A stretch of DNA of 64,000 nt from Exobasidium rhododendri. Its lineage: Eukaryota; Basidiomycota; Exobasidiomycetes; Exobasidiales; Exobasidiaceae. The notes under the pieces are model-generated. The model saw only the letters and a list, made by a program, of their open reading frames with translations. It was not told the origin of the DNA and ran no database searches. Position numbers and translations under genes: made by a program. Every line of letters begins with the position of its first letter. The stretch's first letter is position 1. The stretch covers positions 1,054,001 through 1,118,000 of the forward strand of contig CP110630.1 in the NCBI GenBank assembly GCA_026210745.1. Reading direction: 5' to 3'. Positions 30,942-41,990 of the stretch are shown one piece after another.

Positions 30942-33087
30942 GCCACTGATACCCCCGCACTTCGCCTCTTTTTTTCCCATGTACTTCTTACTTCCCTCCT
31001 TTCCATGTAATTTCTAACTTCCCTTTTTCCCATGTGTATCACTTACTTCCGAGAGCAAGTGGATATCATGAGAACCTCTTGATTTCCTTGAGGAGAATCG
31101 GCTTCAATCAGCGAGAATTGCAAACGCTCAGACTGTAATCGCAAGCCTTATCCTGCTCTGATTATATGTCCCCCTCCCATGCTGCAAAATGAACTTCTGG
31201 CCTGGCAGGCTCGATCAAGATTAAGACGGCATGAGAGATTCATCAATGAGAAACAGGGACAGAAAGCCTAGACTCACTCACCCACATCGGCAAAGGGTCA
31301 AGACAACAATCTGACACGTTGATAGCAACACCCTTCGCAACGAGATTGTGTGCCAATTAAAATTAATATCAAAATCTAACTGGTCAAAAGAAGTGAAGGG
31401 GAATCGAATTAGTGGATGGCCTCCATACTGCATATCAAAATTCGACGTTAATTTTCTAACTTCTAGGTGTTTTGTCTTGATTAGCAATTCCACCCCTCGT
31501 TTCATTTTCTCTCGAAGAAAAGCCACAATATCCCAAACGAGCAAGGAAAGGTCCAGGCCACGACATTCACGCCGTATCAGTACACCTTATGCGCACTGCA
31601 CCTCTCTTGTAGCTTCCACTGCGACTTGAATTGTCGGTAGAGGGAGCAGCCCCTTGTTAAATTCACTTCTCTATTACCTATGCGCCGGTACATACAAAGT
31701 CCGATGATAGCCTGCTCAAAGGGTACCTATCGACGGAATCGGATTGTAGAAGGGATTGCCAATCAATTACAAGGGCAAGGTCGACTTCAAGTAATGCCCC
31801 CCTCAATTATATTACCTTTATTTCGTCAGCCACATAATATGCTCCCCAGTCTGGCCCACTGCAGCCTTGACAAGCGGTCTCTCGAAAGGCGATACACACA
31901 TTTCTTCTATCAACGTCAATCGAAGAGAGAGAGCATACCCCGACGCTCAGACGGGCATGCAGGTGGTAGACAGATCGACCTGCCTGCCTCTCACCCTTTC
32001 CCCTTCAATTCCACACATAAATCCCTTTGTCTGACTTTCATTTTCCTCCTGTCAAGTAAGTTGTCTTTCTCTGTTTTGCTCCTTTTACCTCTCCGCTCCG
32101 CCAGTCGCCATCTGAATACGCCCGGAAAGTTATAAGGGAAACCAAACTCCGTCGTCCTTGACCAAAGTGAAGTCACCCGTTCGTCGTCACAGTGTCGAGC
32201 ACATAGGCCACTTGCACACGCTCTCATTCCGTCTCCAGAAGGAATCGTGAGCCGGCTGGTGTCTGATCTACCCCTGTGAAATCCTACTCTGGGCGTAATC
32301 TGTCCTCCATCTAGTGGACACCAGTGAGGGAACTCGTCAAAGGAGAGAAAGCACAAGAGTCGTGGTAGCATCATACTGTCCTCGTTCCGTCGGAATATAG
32401 CGTGAGTGTCGCGATGCATTCAGGGGTGGTGCCGTAAAGGAGCATGCTTTGGAGGAAGTCTGATGCCAAGTGTTGGGTGACTAGATGGCAAAGAGAACGA
32501 GGAGGAGGAGGTGGTGGTGAAAATGGCAGGCAATGGGTAGACGACAAGGGCGAGGGATGTATGGGAGAGGCGAATGGGGTGTGGGAGAAGGAGAGATGCG
32601 AAGAGAGGCGGTGCCAGGACATTAAATGCGAGCACGGCCAATCTCTCTCGTCTGCCCCCCTTTTTGTGATGACTCTTTCGTCACTCTCGCCTCCCCTCCT
32701 TTTTCGGCCTTAGGCTCTGGACCTGAGCTGGGCGCAATGACGAGGCAGTACAGGGAGCATTTCGCGAGCAGTCAATACGGTGATGTGCTGTAGGGAGTCA
32801 AGTGATCTGCATTCCTTAAAAACAGTGACAACTGACGCCCGATTCCATCTCCTTCTCCTCTCCTCTTCCCAACCACACCTACTCTACTCGCCCATTCGCT
32901 TTCAACTCGAAATACGCCTGCTTCAAAATAACATTGTTCCTCGGTATCATTTTATTGTCGTCCTGCCTTATTTGACTTGGCCTTCGCTTCTCTTCTTTCT
33001 CATCAACCGCTTTCTCCCCTGCCCACCAACACTATCTCCTGCTCATCCCTCTCACTTCGATCTGAATCTCTCCGTCCTCTCCAGTAG
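30942..33087. promoter_or_regulatory. 2.1-kb upstream region of the Zn2Cys6 regulator
   Basis: The longest non-coding stretch in the window. The last 300 bases before the start codon are strongly pyrimidine-rich (for example TCTCCTTCTCCTCTCCTC near 32848), as are parts near 32000-32100. This suggests a long 5' leader. Open frames of 80-150 codons exist on both strands, but their proteins are low-complexity products of the skewed base use. No RNA gene recognised. Confidence 0.5.
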
Positions 33088-35049
33088 ATGATGAGCCGCA
33101 CGTCGGAGACGGACTATTGGGATTCTCAGCAATTGCCGCAAAATCAATACCAATCCCAACACTATTCGTATTCTACTTCCGCGCCTCTGATGGCAAACTC
33201 ACTGCAACATCAACAACAGCAGCAACCCCGTCAAGCTCCGATGATGAACTCACTGGTCACTTCAGAAGGGCATTCTACCTATCCTGCTTCGCCTTCCAGT
33301 AATAGCAATTCTTACTATGGATCTTTCTACCAATCTAGTCAAGTGAATTCCAGCAACAGCGGCATGACAAGCAACGCTTACTATGGCAATGGCATGTCTG
33401 GGGCCGGAGCTGGTCATCCTGCCCAGTCTGGCACCCATTTCATGTCTTCCTCTTCCTCTCAACCCCTGAATAATGGTCATCACCCTTCTCATCAGCTCCA
33501 CAACGGCGGCAGCTCATATACCGGCAACGTTCATCACCTCAACAATGGTGCCTTGTACCATCGTTCTAGCGACATGAATGACAACATCACATCGCAGATT
33601 GACGAGAAGCCAACACATCTGTATCATCACCACCATCATCCTGCAAGCAGTCAACATTCAATGTCACCCACGCTAGAAGGAAGTGATTATGGTATGAAAT
33701 CCAAGAGAAGACAAGTCAAGAATGCTTGTATCAATTGCCAAAAAGCTTGCAAAAGGTGCGACGAAGGCAGGCCGTGCACTCGATGTGTCAAGTATGGCCT
33801 GGGTGATACTTGCCAGGACAGTTCAAGGAAAGAGCGAAAGAGGGGCATCAAAAGAGGACCATACAAAAGGAGAGCTACGACCGGAAACGCACAAACGGCC
33901 GCCATTACGGCCGCTCCTTCTTCTAGCTCTCATTATCCGCAATCCAATATCGTAGTAATGGATGGCAGCTTCGTCGACCATCCTCCGCACGCGAGCATGA
34001 GTCCTCACCTTCGAATTCAGCGAGAGGATCAGTCCGGTGGTAGTGTCAACCACAGTGGAGTGGGAGGAGAAATGTCGCATCCCTTTGATGCTGATCATCA
34101 ACTTATTCATAGCCCACAATATCCTTCCTCTGCTCCAGGGACTATACAAAGAGCTTCTGCGCCTCTCGTCGACAATCACGATACTGCGGCTGCTCCCAAC
34201 GGCTTCTACAGTAGCAACAACACCAGCCGAGATCACTTTCAATCTATGCAGCCACCGCGGTTCTCTCGGTATGATTACGACAGGAACGGAATCGTAATTC
34301 CGACAGCGAACAACGAACTCCAAAACGGTATCAGTCGTCCAGGCATTCTGCCTCTGCCTGTTTCTGCGCCGCCCGGTACGATGAATTTCCTGTCTAGCTC
34401 TGCAAGTAGTCATAGCTCTCGAAGTCTCTTTTCCCCACCTGGTTCACTCTCTGCTAATTTCCTCAATGCCAATGGACATCATCGACTACACAGCGACAGT
34501 AGTCTCAATACCTTAGGATCAGGAACAACAGCGAACAGTCTTTCACCCAGAACGCCATTGAGTCTATCGAACGGAATTGGGGAACTTGGATTATCGGGTG
34601 CTCAATCCCTCTCTGCCAACTCGTCTTCTTCATCTCCTGGTGGCATGAAGTTGAACGTTGGCGGCTACATTCATCATCCAGGTCCTACAACGACGGCCAA
34701 TCTCCCTACTGCAGCCACGGGTGCCTTTTTGAATCCACCTACGGCAACAACAAACAGCAACCAACCTTTCCCACTTCACATCCCTAATGCTGCTCGTTGG
34801 AGAGGCAGTAATGGTATTGGTGGCAATGAAAGAGATCTTAGCGGCAGATTTCATGTCTTGGGAAGTGAGGTGAAAGATGAACAATTGGCGCCGTTGAAAT
34901 TGAATTGTAGCAGTGATTCTGATGTCAGCAACACAACGATCTCTGGGCGATATCAATTGCACTCTTCCAGGGCGGGAGACATGGCACGTAACGATCGTAA
35001 TTCCATGGGAAAGGTAGACCACGGCGGTCATGATATCATGATCTCATGA
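33088..35049 (+). CDS. Zn2Cys6 transcriptional regulator
   Basis: A 653-residue single-exon protein. The first 200 residues are rich in Gln, Ser, Asn and His. At about 213-242 is a binuclear zinc cluster with spacing C-x2-C-x6-C-x5-C-x2-C-x8-C (NACINCQKACKRCDEGRPC, then TRCVKYGLGDTC). One extra Cys lies inside the x6 loop. It is followed by the basic stretch RKERKRGIKRGPYKRR, which I recall from a basidiomycete group of such regulators. The rest is Ser/Asn-rich low complexity with no fungal_trans middle-homology domain visible. It should bind DNA; its targets are unknown. Two ATGs (33088, 33091) are adjacent. Confidence 0.88.
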   Translation: MMSRTSETDYWDSQQLPQNQYQSQHYSYSTSAPLMANSLQHQQQQQPRQAPMMNSLVTSEGHSTYPASPSSNSNSYYGSFYQSSQVNSSNSGMTSNAYYGNGMSGAGAGHPAQSGTHFMSSSSSQPLNNGHHPSHQLHNGGSSYTGNVHHLNNGALYHRSSDMNDNITSQIDEKPTHLYHHHHHPASSQHSMSPTLEGSDYGMKSKRRQVKNACINCQKACKRCDEGRPCTRCVKYGLGDTCQDSSRKERKRGIKRGPYKRRATTGNAQTAAITAAPSSSSHYPQSNIVVMDGSFVDHPPHASMSPHLRIQREDQSGGSVNHSGVGGEMSHPFDADHQLIHSPQYPSSAPGTIQRASAPLVDNHDTAAAPNGFYSSNNTSRDHFQSMQPPRFSRYDYDRNGIVIPTANNELQNGISRPGILPLPVSAPPGTMNFLSSSASSHSSRSLFSPPGSLSANFLNANGHHRLHSDSSLNTLGSGTTANSLSPRTPLSLSNGIGELGLSGAQSLSANSSSSSPGGMKLNVGGYIHHPGPTTTANLPTAATGAFLNPPTATTNSNQPFPLHIPNAARWRGSNGIGGNERDLSGRFHVLGSEVKDEQLAPLKLNCSSDSDVSNTTISGRYQLHSSRAGDMARNDRNSMGKVDHGGHDIMIS

Positions 35050-35933
35050 TCTGAGAAAAATATCAACTCTTTCTCCCTCTTACGGACGAACAGTCTGCTC
35101 TTGTCCTTCTCCCTCTCCCCCTCCCTCTCGCCCCTTCCCCCCTTCCCCTCTGTTACTTTACCTTTCTTCACTCGAATGCTAAGTGCAAAATTAATTGTAC
35201 CATACTTGCTTGCTTTTCACCTCTCTCCATCTTCATTCTCTTTCCTTTCTCCCAAGGTGAAATCCCTTTGTGGCGAGTTTTCGACTACAGGAAACCCCAT
35301 GTAGTAGTACACTCTGGAGTGCATCTTTAGGAAGGGTGTCTCCTTGCCTCCAATCGAAACAACGATCAATTGTCTGCGTACCAGAGCCCCTCCCCCGCAG
35401 GGGGAACGAGTCGGACCTCACCTTCACAGAACAAGACCTACGATTATGCACGCTGCCTTCGACGTGTTTAGATTACAGTACTTTCAACTAATCTCCATCA
35501 GACCACTCCAGTCTCTAGTTGAATTTCAAATTCGCTTCGTTATAGAGTCTGAAGGAATGGAAGAATTCATAGTTCAGTACTGTACTATCGACACGTCAGG
35601 TCTTTCTTTATATTCATCGATGTCCGCCGGCACATCGTAATTACTTTTTTTGAAAGGTGAAAGGAAAAGACGTACGTCAGCGATTCTACTTCACGAGATC
35701 TCCCCATTCTTTCACTAGTCGCGCTAGTAGTAGTCGAAAGGACAGAACATCAACATCGTCAGGCCACATTTGAACAACAAAAAAAAGGCCGCGCGAGGGT
35801 CTAACAAACGGAAGCGGGCACCAAGGAGGATCGCAACGAATTGTATAAGTAAGCTTGCCTGCCCTTCCCCGCTAGAAAATTTGCTCTCCCATCGTCACCC
35901 CTTACCACACACTCCAATCTAACGAACGCAACG
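35050..35933. other. Intergenic region with no recognised gene
   Basis: 884 bp between two plus-strand genes. It starts with a pyrimidine-rich tract (35095-35170), probably the 3' UTR of the regulator, and ends with the promoter of the membrane protein. A 14-bp perfect palindrome, TCATGATATCATGA, spans 35028-35041 at the end of the preceding coding region. No gene seen. Confidence 0.45.
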
Positions 35934-36947
35934 ATGCAATATCCAGGAAAGACAATCACCGAAAGGTACCCCTCGCGGATGCTGTGCGGAAAGCGTTATG
36001 ACAATGCCATGGTGAGTTGATAAATTTCTTTTCACAATGATCTGCAAAGGGCGTGTGTGGTGAATGATCGTGTTGACGCCTCTTTGCCTATCCCGTGGCA
36101 GCCGTTCGCATCGTCCTCCGGTGGAAGCCTGCATACGTGCTTCGAAGACACTGTCTTGGTCCCGTTGGCCAGCTGGCTTTTCCTGCTCGCCTTTCTGGGA
36201 TACATTGCATATGCCATCTCAATGAGGAAGCGAAGCAGCGGTAACAACTACAAGCAAGCTTGGCACAAATTGATCTACAGAAAGGGACATGCCTCAAATG
36301 CCGCTCTTCTGCAAAGTACAGACAAGGAGGTAGAGGAAAGCTCTACACAAAGAAGCACGACGCTGCCTTCGCAGACTCGATGGCCAAAGACCAGCACTTC
36401 CTTCTCAATCCTTTACTCGCTCTTGGTTCTCGCCGCGCTCCTGATGAGTAAGTCTCCTTTTCTTTGCACATATAGTTGCTCGCAAAAACTTACAAGCTTT
36501 ACCTATGTTCTCATTTGTCTTTTGTGACCTTTTCCAGACATCTTGGAGATTGTTCGATTGTACTTGGCAGATCGCGGTGCTGGTTTGCTACCCTTCAGTC
36601 TTGCTTCTCTCGTCATCATCTTGATTCTGATGCATGTTCCGCTGCCGACTCAATTGAGGCCGGCAACCGGATCCGTGATCCTCGTCTTTTGGTTCTTCTC
36701 GGTAATCTTCACAGCGGTCCAGCTGTCGACCCTTTCCAGTCTTATGGACGTCGAGCCCAGATTCGGAACAGAATACTTGAATTCGGATCAAATCGTCGAC
36801 GTATCTGTGTTCGAAGCACTGGTGAGTGTTTCACTCAAGCTACTAGCCAAGGCAATTATCACTAATACCACTTCTCTCCCACAGTATGCCGTTGCGCTCA
36901 TCGTTGAATCTGTTCGAGTCTTCCGAGCTTTCCGAGCTAGACGATAG
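35934..36947 (+). CDS. Small polytopic membrane protein, TMD0-like
   Basis: Exons 35934-36011, 36102-36447, 36538-36821 and 36885-36947 encode 256 residues with about five hydrophobic segments: VLVPLASWLFLLAFLGYIAY, ILYSLLVLAALLMNILEIV, LLPFSLASLVIILILMHV, VILVFWFFSVIFTAVQL and a last one near YAVALIVESV. The layout, and the sequence TCFEDTVLVPLASW before the first segment, recall the N-terminal TMD0 of MRP/Ycf1-type ABC transporters. Here it stands alone without ATPase domains. I do not recognise a named family, and the TMD0 comparison is inference. Frame is kept over all three introns, each with GTGAGT or GTAAGT donors. Confidence 0.75.
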
Positions 36948-37111
36948 ATTGCAGTGTTGTAGTATTGACATCCTATTTAGTAGCATTAATAATTGCAATA
37001 ACTTTGATACCCTCTTAAAGTAAACTCAATCTTATCGCACAAAGTATGTTACTGCAGGGAGATGATACAAATACAAAGGAGGCTTCTTTTCCTTTCCGGG
37101 GAATCGGATCA

Positions 37112-38685
37112 TCAGTCGAAAACTATCTTTTTGGATGTTCCGCCTCCTCGCAGTGCCGCTTCTGCTCTCTCTTTCTGCTGCTGCTTTGCTATCCAGCTCG
37201 GGTGCATCTCTGCTTCGTGGCTTGCCTTGGGCTTGCTGTTGATGGGTGCGGGTGTGACAGACGGGAGGGGCGCTCGACCAGGAGCTGACGACCAGCCGGT
37301 ATCCGACTGTGGCGGTCGTACTTGGCCTCGGACCACTTTGAACTTTGCGTCTCCTACACCCCTGCCCGCCCTCTTTGGCTCCTTTTCTAGCAACTTCAAG
37401 TGGTTTGCCTGCTTTCCAAACTTCTTCTCCCATAATCTAAAAAGAAAGAAAAAGGGCGTCAGCGTGGTTGTTGCCCACAAGAAGTACCGGTTTCATAACC
37501 CACGCTCTCCTGGCTTGTTGACCCATACGATTCTTCCTGGAGTCCTTCTTCCTTCCTACCTCGTCTGCCTCTTCATCGATACTGTCCAAGTCTGCATCGC
37601 CGTCACTCCATTCATCGTCACTGGCTCTACCTAGCTTTAATCCCTTTCCAGCCACAAATCCAGTTGTCAAAGCCGGAAAATGACCAGGCGTTTCACTATC
37701 CTCATCATCACTGTAGTACCTATCACCATCATCATCGTCGTCGTCGTCGTCATCTACCGTAGACTCTTTGGAGAGATTGACCTCCTCGTTGCGTCGCATT
37801 TTTTTCACCGACCTTTCATCGCCTTCGATGCTAGGAGCGTCTTGACGCTTGGTCGTCTTCTTGGGATCGAGGGTGCCCATCCCCTTCCTCGCATCCTCCT
37901 TCTTTGTGTCTTGCAAAGGTGAGACTGACATTGATTCTTCGTCTCCTTCGCTGCTGTCATCACTAGGCTCGCCCCTCACCTCTTCTCCCTTTCCTGAAAC
38001 CTTTCCTGTAGCCCGGCCAGTCTTTTCCCCAATATTCGTTGGGCGCTTCGTAGACGACTCGACCTTCGTCTTACTAGCATTGCCGTCTTTGCTCTCCATT
38101 GAAGTGACGGGCTTCCCGCTCAAGAGCGACGACAAATCTTTGACCGCCTTTGTGACTTCTTCGGATACCAGTTTGCTCGACAGCAGCTTTGCCTTGGCCT
38201 TGCCAATTTCGACATTCACTGATTCCTTCGTATTCAAGGTAGGAATTTGGTCCTGGAGCTCTTTTATCAAATTCAGCATAGGATACTTTGCCAGTTCCTT
38301 CTGCTCATCTATGTCTCCTCCATATCCTTTCGGCAGCAGGTTTGACTTTGTCAATTTGCTCCTTATTGCTATTGCGGCAATTTCAACATGATTGCTCGTC
38401 TTGATAGCTTCTAGCTGATCTTGCAGACCAATCCTTTCCACGTCGTTAGTGCTCGACTTTAGCTTCTTCACTGTCCTCTGAACTTCAAACGCTCTGGCCT
38501 TCTTTACAGCTGCTGAGCATGTTCGCAGAAAGTAGTGCTGCATGTGTGGAAAATTGAGTACATACATTCTCGAGGTGTGCTTCATCAGTAGATGCACTTA
38601 CGATCTTCGACTGGATCTTAGCCGTATCCACAGCAAGGATGTCGTCCCCTTCTCCCTGCTCAGAGCTTGCTATAGCACCACTCAT
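37112..38685 (-). CDS. BUD22: Bud22/SRFBP1-family ribosome biogenesis protein
   Basis: Bud22 is a nucleolar factor of small-subunit (18S rRNA) maturation. Exons 38602-38685, 37504-38537 and 37112-37436 encode 480 residues. The N-terminal helical part (RTCSAAVKKARAFEVQRTVK, then KAYPMLN-like KYPMLNLIKELQ) is followed by a long acidic region with a run of aspartates (DDDDDDDDDGDRYYSDDE) and the C-terminal Bud22 signature NRMGQQARRALWEKKFGKQA. The end is the family's HPSWIAKQQQKERAEAA...KKIVFD. The second donor is GTGGGT, chosen because it restores ARRALWEKK. It is divergent from SSS1. Confidence 0.87.
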
Positions 38686-38953
38686 CCCTTGGTCTGCTCA
38701 TGCCTAGCATCAAACTGACTGTGGTTACATGCATGCTCGGGACAGAATGCAAAAATATTTTAGCCTTCGTCTTCCACGTGTGTCACTTATTATTAAGACT
38801 ATCCCCACGCTTTATCGTACGTATTGCGAGGGTGAAGTAGTTGAGCCAGCGCCTTGCACCTTCCACGACACCCTGACGCCGCGCTCTCTCGATCTCCCGT
38901 CAGTTACTTTCACCTTTCTCGCCCCTTGCCAGCAACGCACAACACAATCTACA
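38686..38953. promoter_or_regulatory. Divergent promoter BUD22/SSS1
   Basis: 268 bp separate the start codons of a ribosome-biogenesis gene and the Sec61 gamma gene. No further element identified. Confidence 0.5.
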
Positions 38954-39469
38954 ATGGCCGACACTATCAGGGACATCATCGATATTCCTCAGAGCTTTGT
39001 TCGGGAGGGAACGCAGGTAAGTGGACCTTACCGAGTGCAGAGCTTGCAGCTGTACACTGAGCTCCCCTACGATATCCGCAGTTCATGAACAGATGCACCA
39101 AGCCAGACAAGAAGGGTGAGCACAGCACCACTTACCTGACCATATTGGCCATTGACGCAAACTGAAACGCTCAATCTTTGTCCACACTCTAGAGTTCATA
39201 CAAATCTGCAGAGCGGTCGGATTGGGATTTGTTGTGATGGGCTTTATTGGTTATTTCGTCAAGCTGATTCACATTCCTATCAATCATGTGGTGAGTAAAG
39301 AGAGATTGCGTAGGCGGATGCCTCTTCACTAACAAGTTACTGTGACAAATGATCTATCTGGCTACACTTCAGCTTGTGTGAGTTGCTGAACGTATAGAGG
39401 CGGAAACACGTAGGTTTCATGAAAATCCTGACTCTCCTCCGCACGGTTTCACACAGCGGCGGCGCATAG
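38954..39469 (+). CDS. SSS1: Sec61 gamma subunit of the ER translocon
   Basis: Sss1/Sec61 gamma is the single-span clamp subunit of the ER protein-conducting channel. Five exons encode 70 residues: 38954-39016, 39082-39115, 39193-39290, 39373-39377 and 39457-39469. The protein reads DIIDIPQSFVREGTQFMNRC, then TKPDKKEFIQICRAVGLGFV, then the membrane span and KLIHIPINHVLVGGA. The fourth exon is only 5 nt (CTTGT) and the last 13 nt; without them the protein would lack the conserved ILVGGA-type end. The fourth intron has a GTGAGT donor, a CTGAC branch-like sequence and a CACAG acceptor. Stopping in exon 4 (LV then TGA) would also give a plausible shorter protein. Confidence 0.93.
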
Positions 39470-40755
39470 AATTCGTATCAGTCGTAGGACCACTACAAAG
39501 CCTGTATCATAAGAAGTCGTTCGATTGCTAGTCCAGTGAGAGACAATTGACCCAGTTTCAGATCTGCCAATAGCAAATAGCAAGAGACCGTAGAAGTCTT
39601 GAGTGAGTAAGACGTCCTCCTTGATCTGTACGACGTCAGCCTAAGCTTTCTTCAGAGCGCCTGTGGCGTCTGGCATAATTTAGTCTCTTCAAATTCACGT
39701 TAATCTCTGCAGCCTAGCCACACTACGAAGGCTGCTGAGGGAAGATCTATTCGCGGCAGCCCAATACTTCTGCGCACCTTCCTGACCTAACCCTAGGGCG
39801 TGTGAAGCATTGATTCTTCCTCGAGGAACCCCTTGAGAGCTTGAAAAGGGAGAGCACGCTCACGTGTGTCGCGTTTCCTTTGTCCGCCCTTTAAAATCTT
39901 CGCAATTTGCTCGCTCTTACTTTTTTCTCCTTTGAACAAAATAACGAAGGTGGGTCTGCCCGGCTGGTGGGGGCATCGCACGAAGGCAACGAGGCAGCTC
40001 ACCAAGTACTCCTTCTCTCCCATACAGACACAAAAGTTAGGGCCTGGGTCGTTCCCGTTTCAGGTCCTCGTTCCCGTCTTCAAGAGCATTATCCGACATC
40101 AGTTGCTCAAAGAGATCTGTGAGGACGTCATTGGGGACTGACCCGATGGATGGGTATTTCACAGCGCTGAGTTCAAGGGAGGCTGTCTTTTCCTTCTTCT
40201 TTTCTGAAGAAGGGTGACTGCTTGTCTTGAAGATGATTTCCCCTTCGGGGTGAGATCTCTCATGACACGAGTGCAAGCAGAATCAAGACAGTCGACCGCT
40301 CGAGAACAGCGTTTGATACCGACATGCGACAGCTTTTCAACAATTTTTCTTCTGCGGAAGGTGAGTTCTACTTTGCTCGGCAGTTACAACGGTGGAGGGA
40401 GGAGAGGGGGGGGGAGAAGATCGTAGAGATGAGAAAAAAGTGTCGCCCCAAACTGCAATCGTACCTTGATGATCGACTATAGAATTAGCCAAACAATATT
40501 CGAAACCTGAACGATCGTCGTGTAGAGAAGGAATCTGTCATTTGAAAGTGGTGAAATGATAGGAGCGCTGACAAAAGTGCTCTTGTCTCTCCCTCCCCCA
40601 TCTCCTTCCTTCAGATTGCTAGAGGGGTCCTCCGCTGGCAAACAAGTGAAAATTGATGTTGTATTCTGCTCCTACAGCTGTGCCACGAAAGAAGTCAATG
40701 TAATCTTGATGATGATGATGAAGATATTGATGATGATGATGATAGGACGATACAC
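39470..40755. other. 1.3-kb region with no confirmed gene
   Basis: The gap lies between SSS1 and YPI1, which are convergent, so no promoter is required here. Several short frames lie on both strands, and splice-like signals occur: a GTGAGT following ATGCGACAGCTTTTCAACAA near 40370, a CTTCAG near 40612 and a CTACAG near 40675. A GAT/ATG trinucleotide tract spans about 40708-40742. A telomere-like CCTAACCCTAGGG lies near 39786. I could not assemble a recognisable protein. A short unknown gene or a non-coding RNA is possible. Confidence 0.4.
40708..40742. repeat. GAT trinucleotide repeat
   Basis: An imperfect tract of about eleven GAT/GAA units interrupted by ATATT, just beyond the YPI1 stop. 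On the plus strand one frame would read as an Asp/Glu run. Confidence 0.8.
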
Positions 40756-41460
40756 TCAAGCTAGACCTCGCTCGTAGGCGTTTGGCGCGGGCTTCTCTGA
40801 GCCGGAATCCTCCTCTTGGCCTTTGTGTTCTGACTCCGTCACCACCATTGTAGTGCTATTCTGTGCCCTCGATTTCTGTCCCCTTGATCGATGCGAGTGA
40901 GTGTGATCATGTGCCTTGTGATCTCCCCCGCAGTTCCTGCTTGTCTTGCTCCGTCCTTTCCCCTTTCCCCTTCTGTCTTGAAGCGACTTGCTCGCGTTGA
41001 TGTCCGACTTTACACTCGGATGACTGGAGATCGACGTATCAGATCTATTTGAGTCCGTGCTGGATATCGACTCTGAATCAGAGCTGGAAGACTCATCCGA
41101 CGATTCGTCGAATGCCTTCGGCTTGTGGTAGATGCAGCAGACTGTTTATCGAATGAAAGCGCATTATGATCAATTTTGGGAAACGACTACGCCATGATTC
41201 CACTCACTCTTGCTCTTCTTCTTCCCCATCCCTTCATTGTCGACCGTCTCCTCGGTCCAGACCACACGTCTTGTATTGCCACCCCCTCGAAGTCTCAGCA
41301 CCCCCGCATCTACACTTGGTCCTGCACCGTTTCCTTGATTAGGGTCGCTGGCTCCTTCCTCTGCAGTAGGAACGTCATGTATGGTGATCGTCCTTGACCC
41401 GTCTGATGCTCCCGCTGTCTGACCAGGTCCATTTGGATAAGGACGTATTCTCGTCGCCAT
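40756..41460 (-). CDS. YPI1: Type 1 phosphatase inhibitor Ypi1
   Basis: Ypi1 (animal PPP1R11/inhibitor-3) binds and regulates the nuclear PP1 catalytic subunit. Exons 41208-41460 and 40756-41141 encode 212 residues. The PP1-docking and family core is complete: NTRRVVWTEETVDNEGMGKK followed by KSKICCIYHKPKAFDESSDE, with the RVxW docking motif and the Cys-Cys pair. The tail is Ser/Asp/His-rich. The 66-nt intron splits the core at KKKSK/ICCIYH. The ATG at 41460 (MATRIRPYP) is the first in frame. Confidence 0.93.
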
Positions 41461-41990
41461 TTGTCGTCGTGGTGCTGAAAGGAGCAAACGGGATCTGATG
41501 TGCGGTTACCGCCCCTCCACGCAAGAAATTTGAATTTTCCGCTCGCGCGAATGCCCTGCATACTTAATGATAAGGAAGGCTTGCATTGGATGACGAATGG
41601 TACGTCTATCAGTACAACATCACTTTAATGCTGCCAAAGTCTCGCCAGGATCGGTCTCTGGCCCGATGCCATCTCAGGATCTGCACCACCTCGCTATACT
41701 TTATCTTCTACAATACGATGTGGCGGGCAGGATGCCTGATCCAAAATCATGCTTTCCTGAAATTCTAAATCCGGGCGTTCTCTTCTCTTTCCTTACAGTC
41801 TGATTTGTGAAAAATGAAGATGGAGAGCAGTGCCAGGGGGATAGATGACGCATCGAGCATGTTCGCCAGCGATGGTCGCAATCTGCCCGGTCGAAAGGTA
41901 AATAAGATGGTAGACCGAGACAACAATATCAAAGGCGAGGTTTACAAATAACAACAATGAATTACTCTAAAGGGGGGGAACCTTGTCTAT
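41461..41990. promoter_or_regulatory. Promoter region of YPI1 / 3' flank of GIT1
   Basis: 530 bp between two minus-strand genes. Only short frames without motifs are present. Confidence 0.4.

Noticed and set aside
32371-32641. Minus-strand Ser/Pro/Leu-rich frames upstream of the regulator
   Set aside because: Their composition simply follows the skewed base use of the leader region.
35028-35052. Palindrome TCATGATATCATGA followed by TCATGATC
   Set aside because: It is short, lies at the end of a coding region, and similar TCATGA pieces occur elsewhere. Nothing suggests function.
40037-40276. 79-codon minus-strand frame rich in Lys, Glu and Ser
   Set aside because: It begins at a TTG without an ATG in a useful place and shows no family motif.
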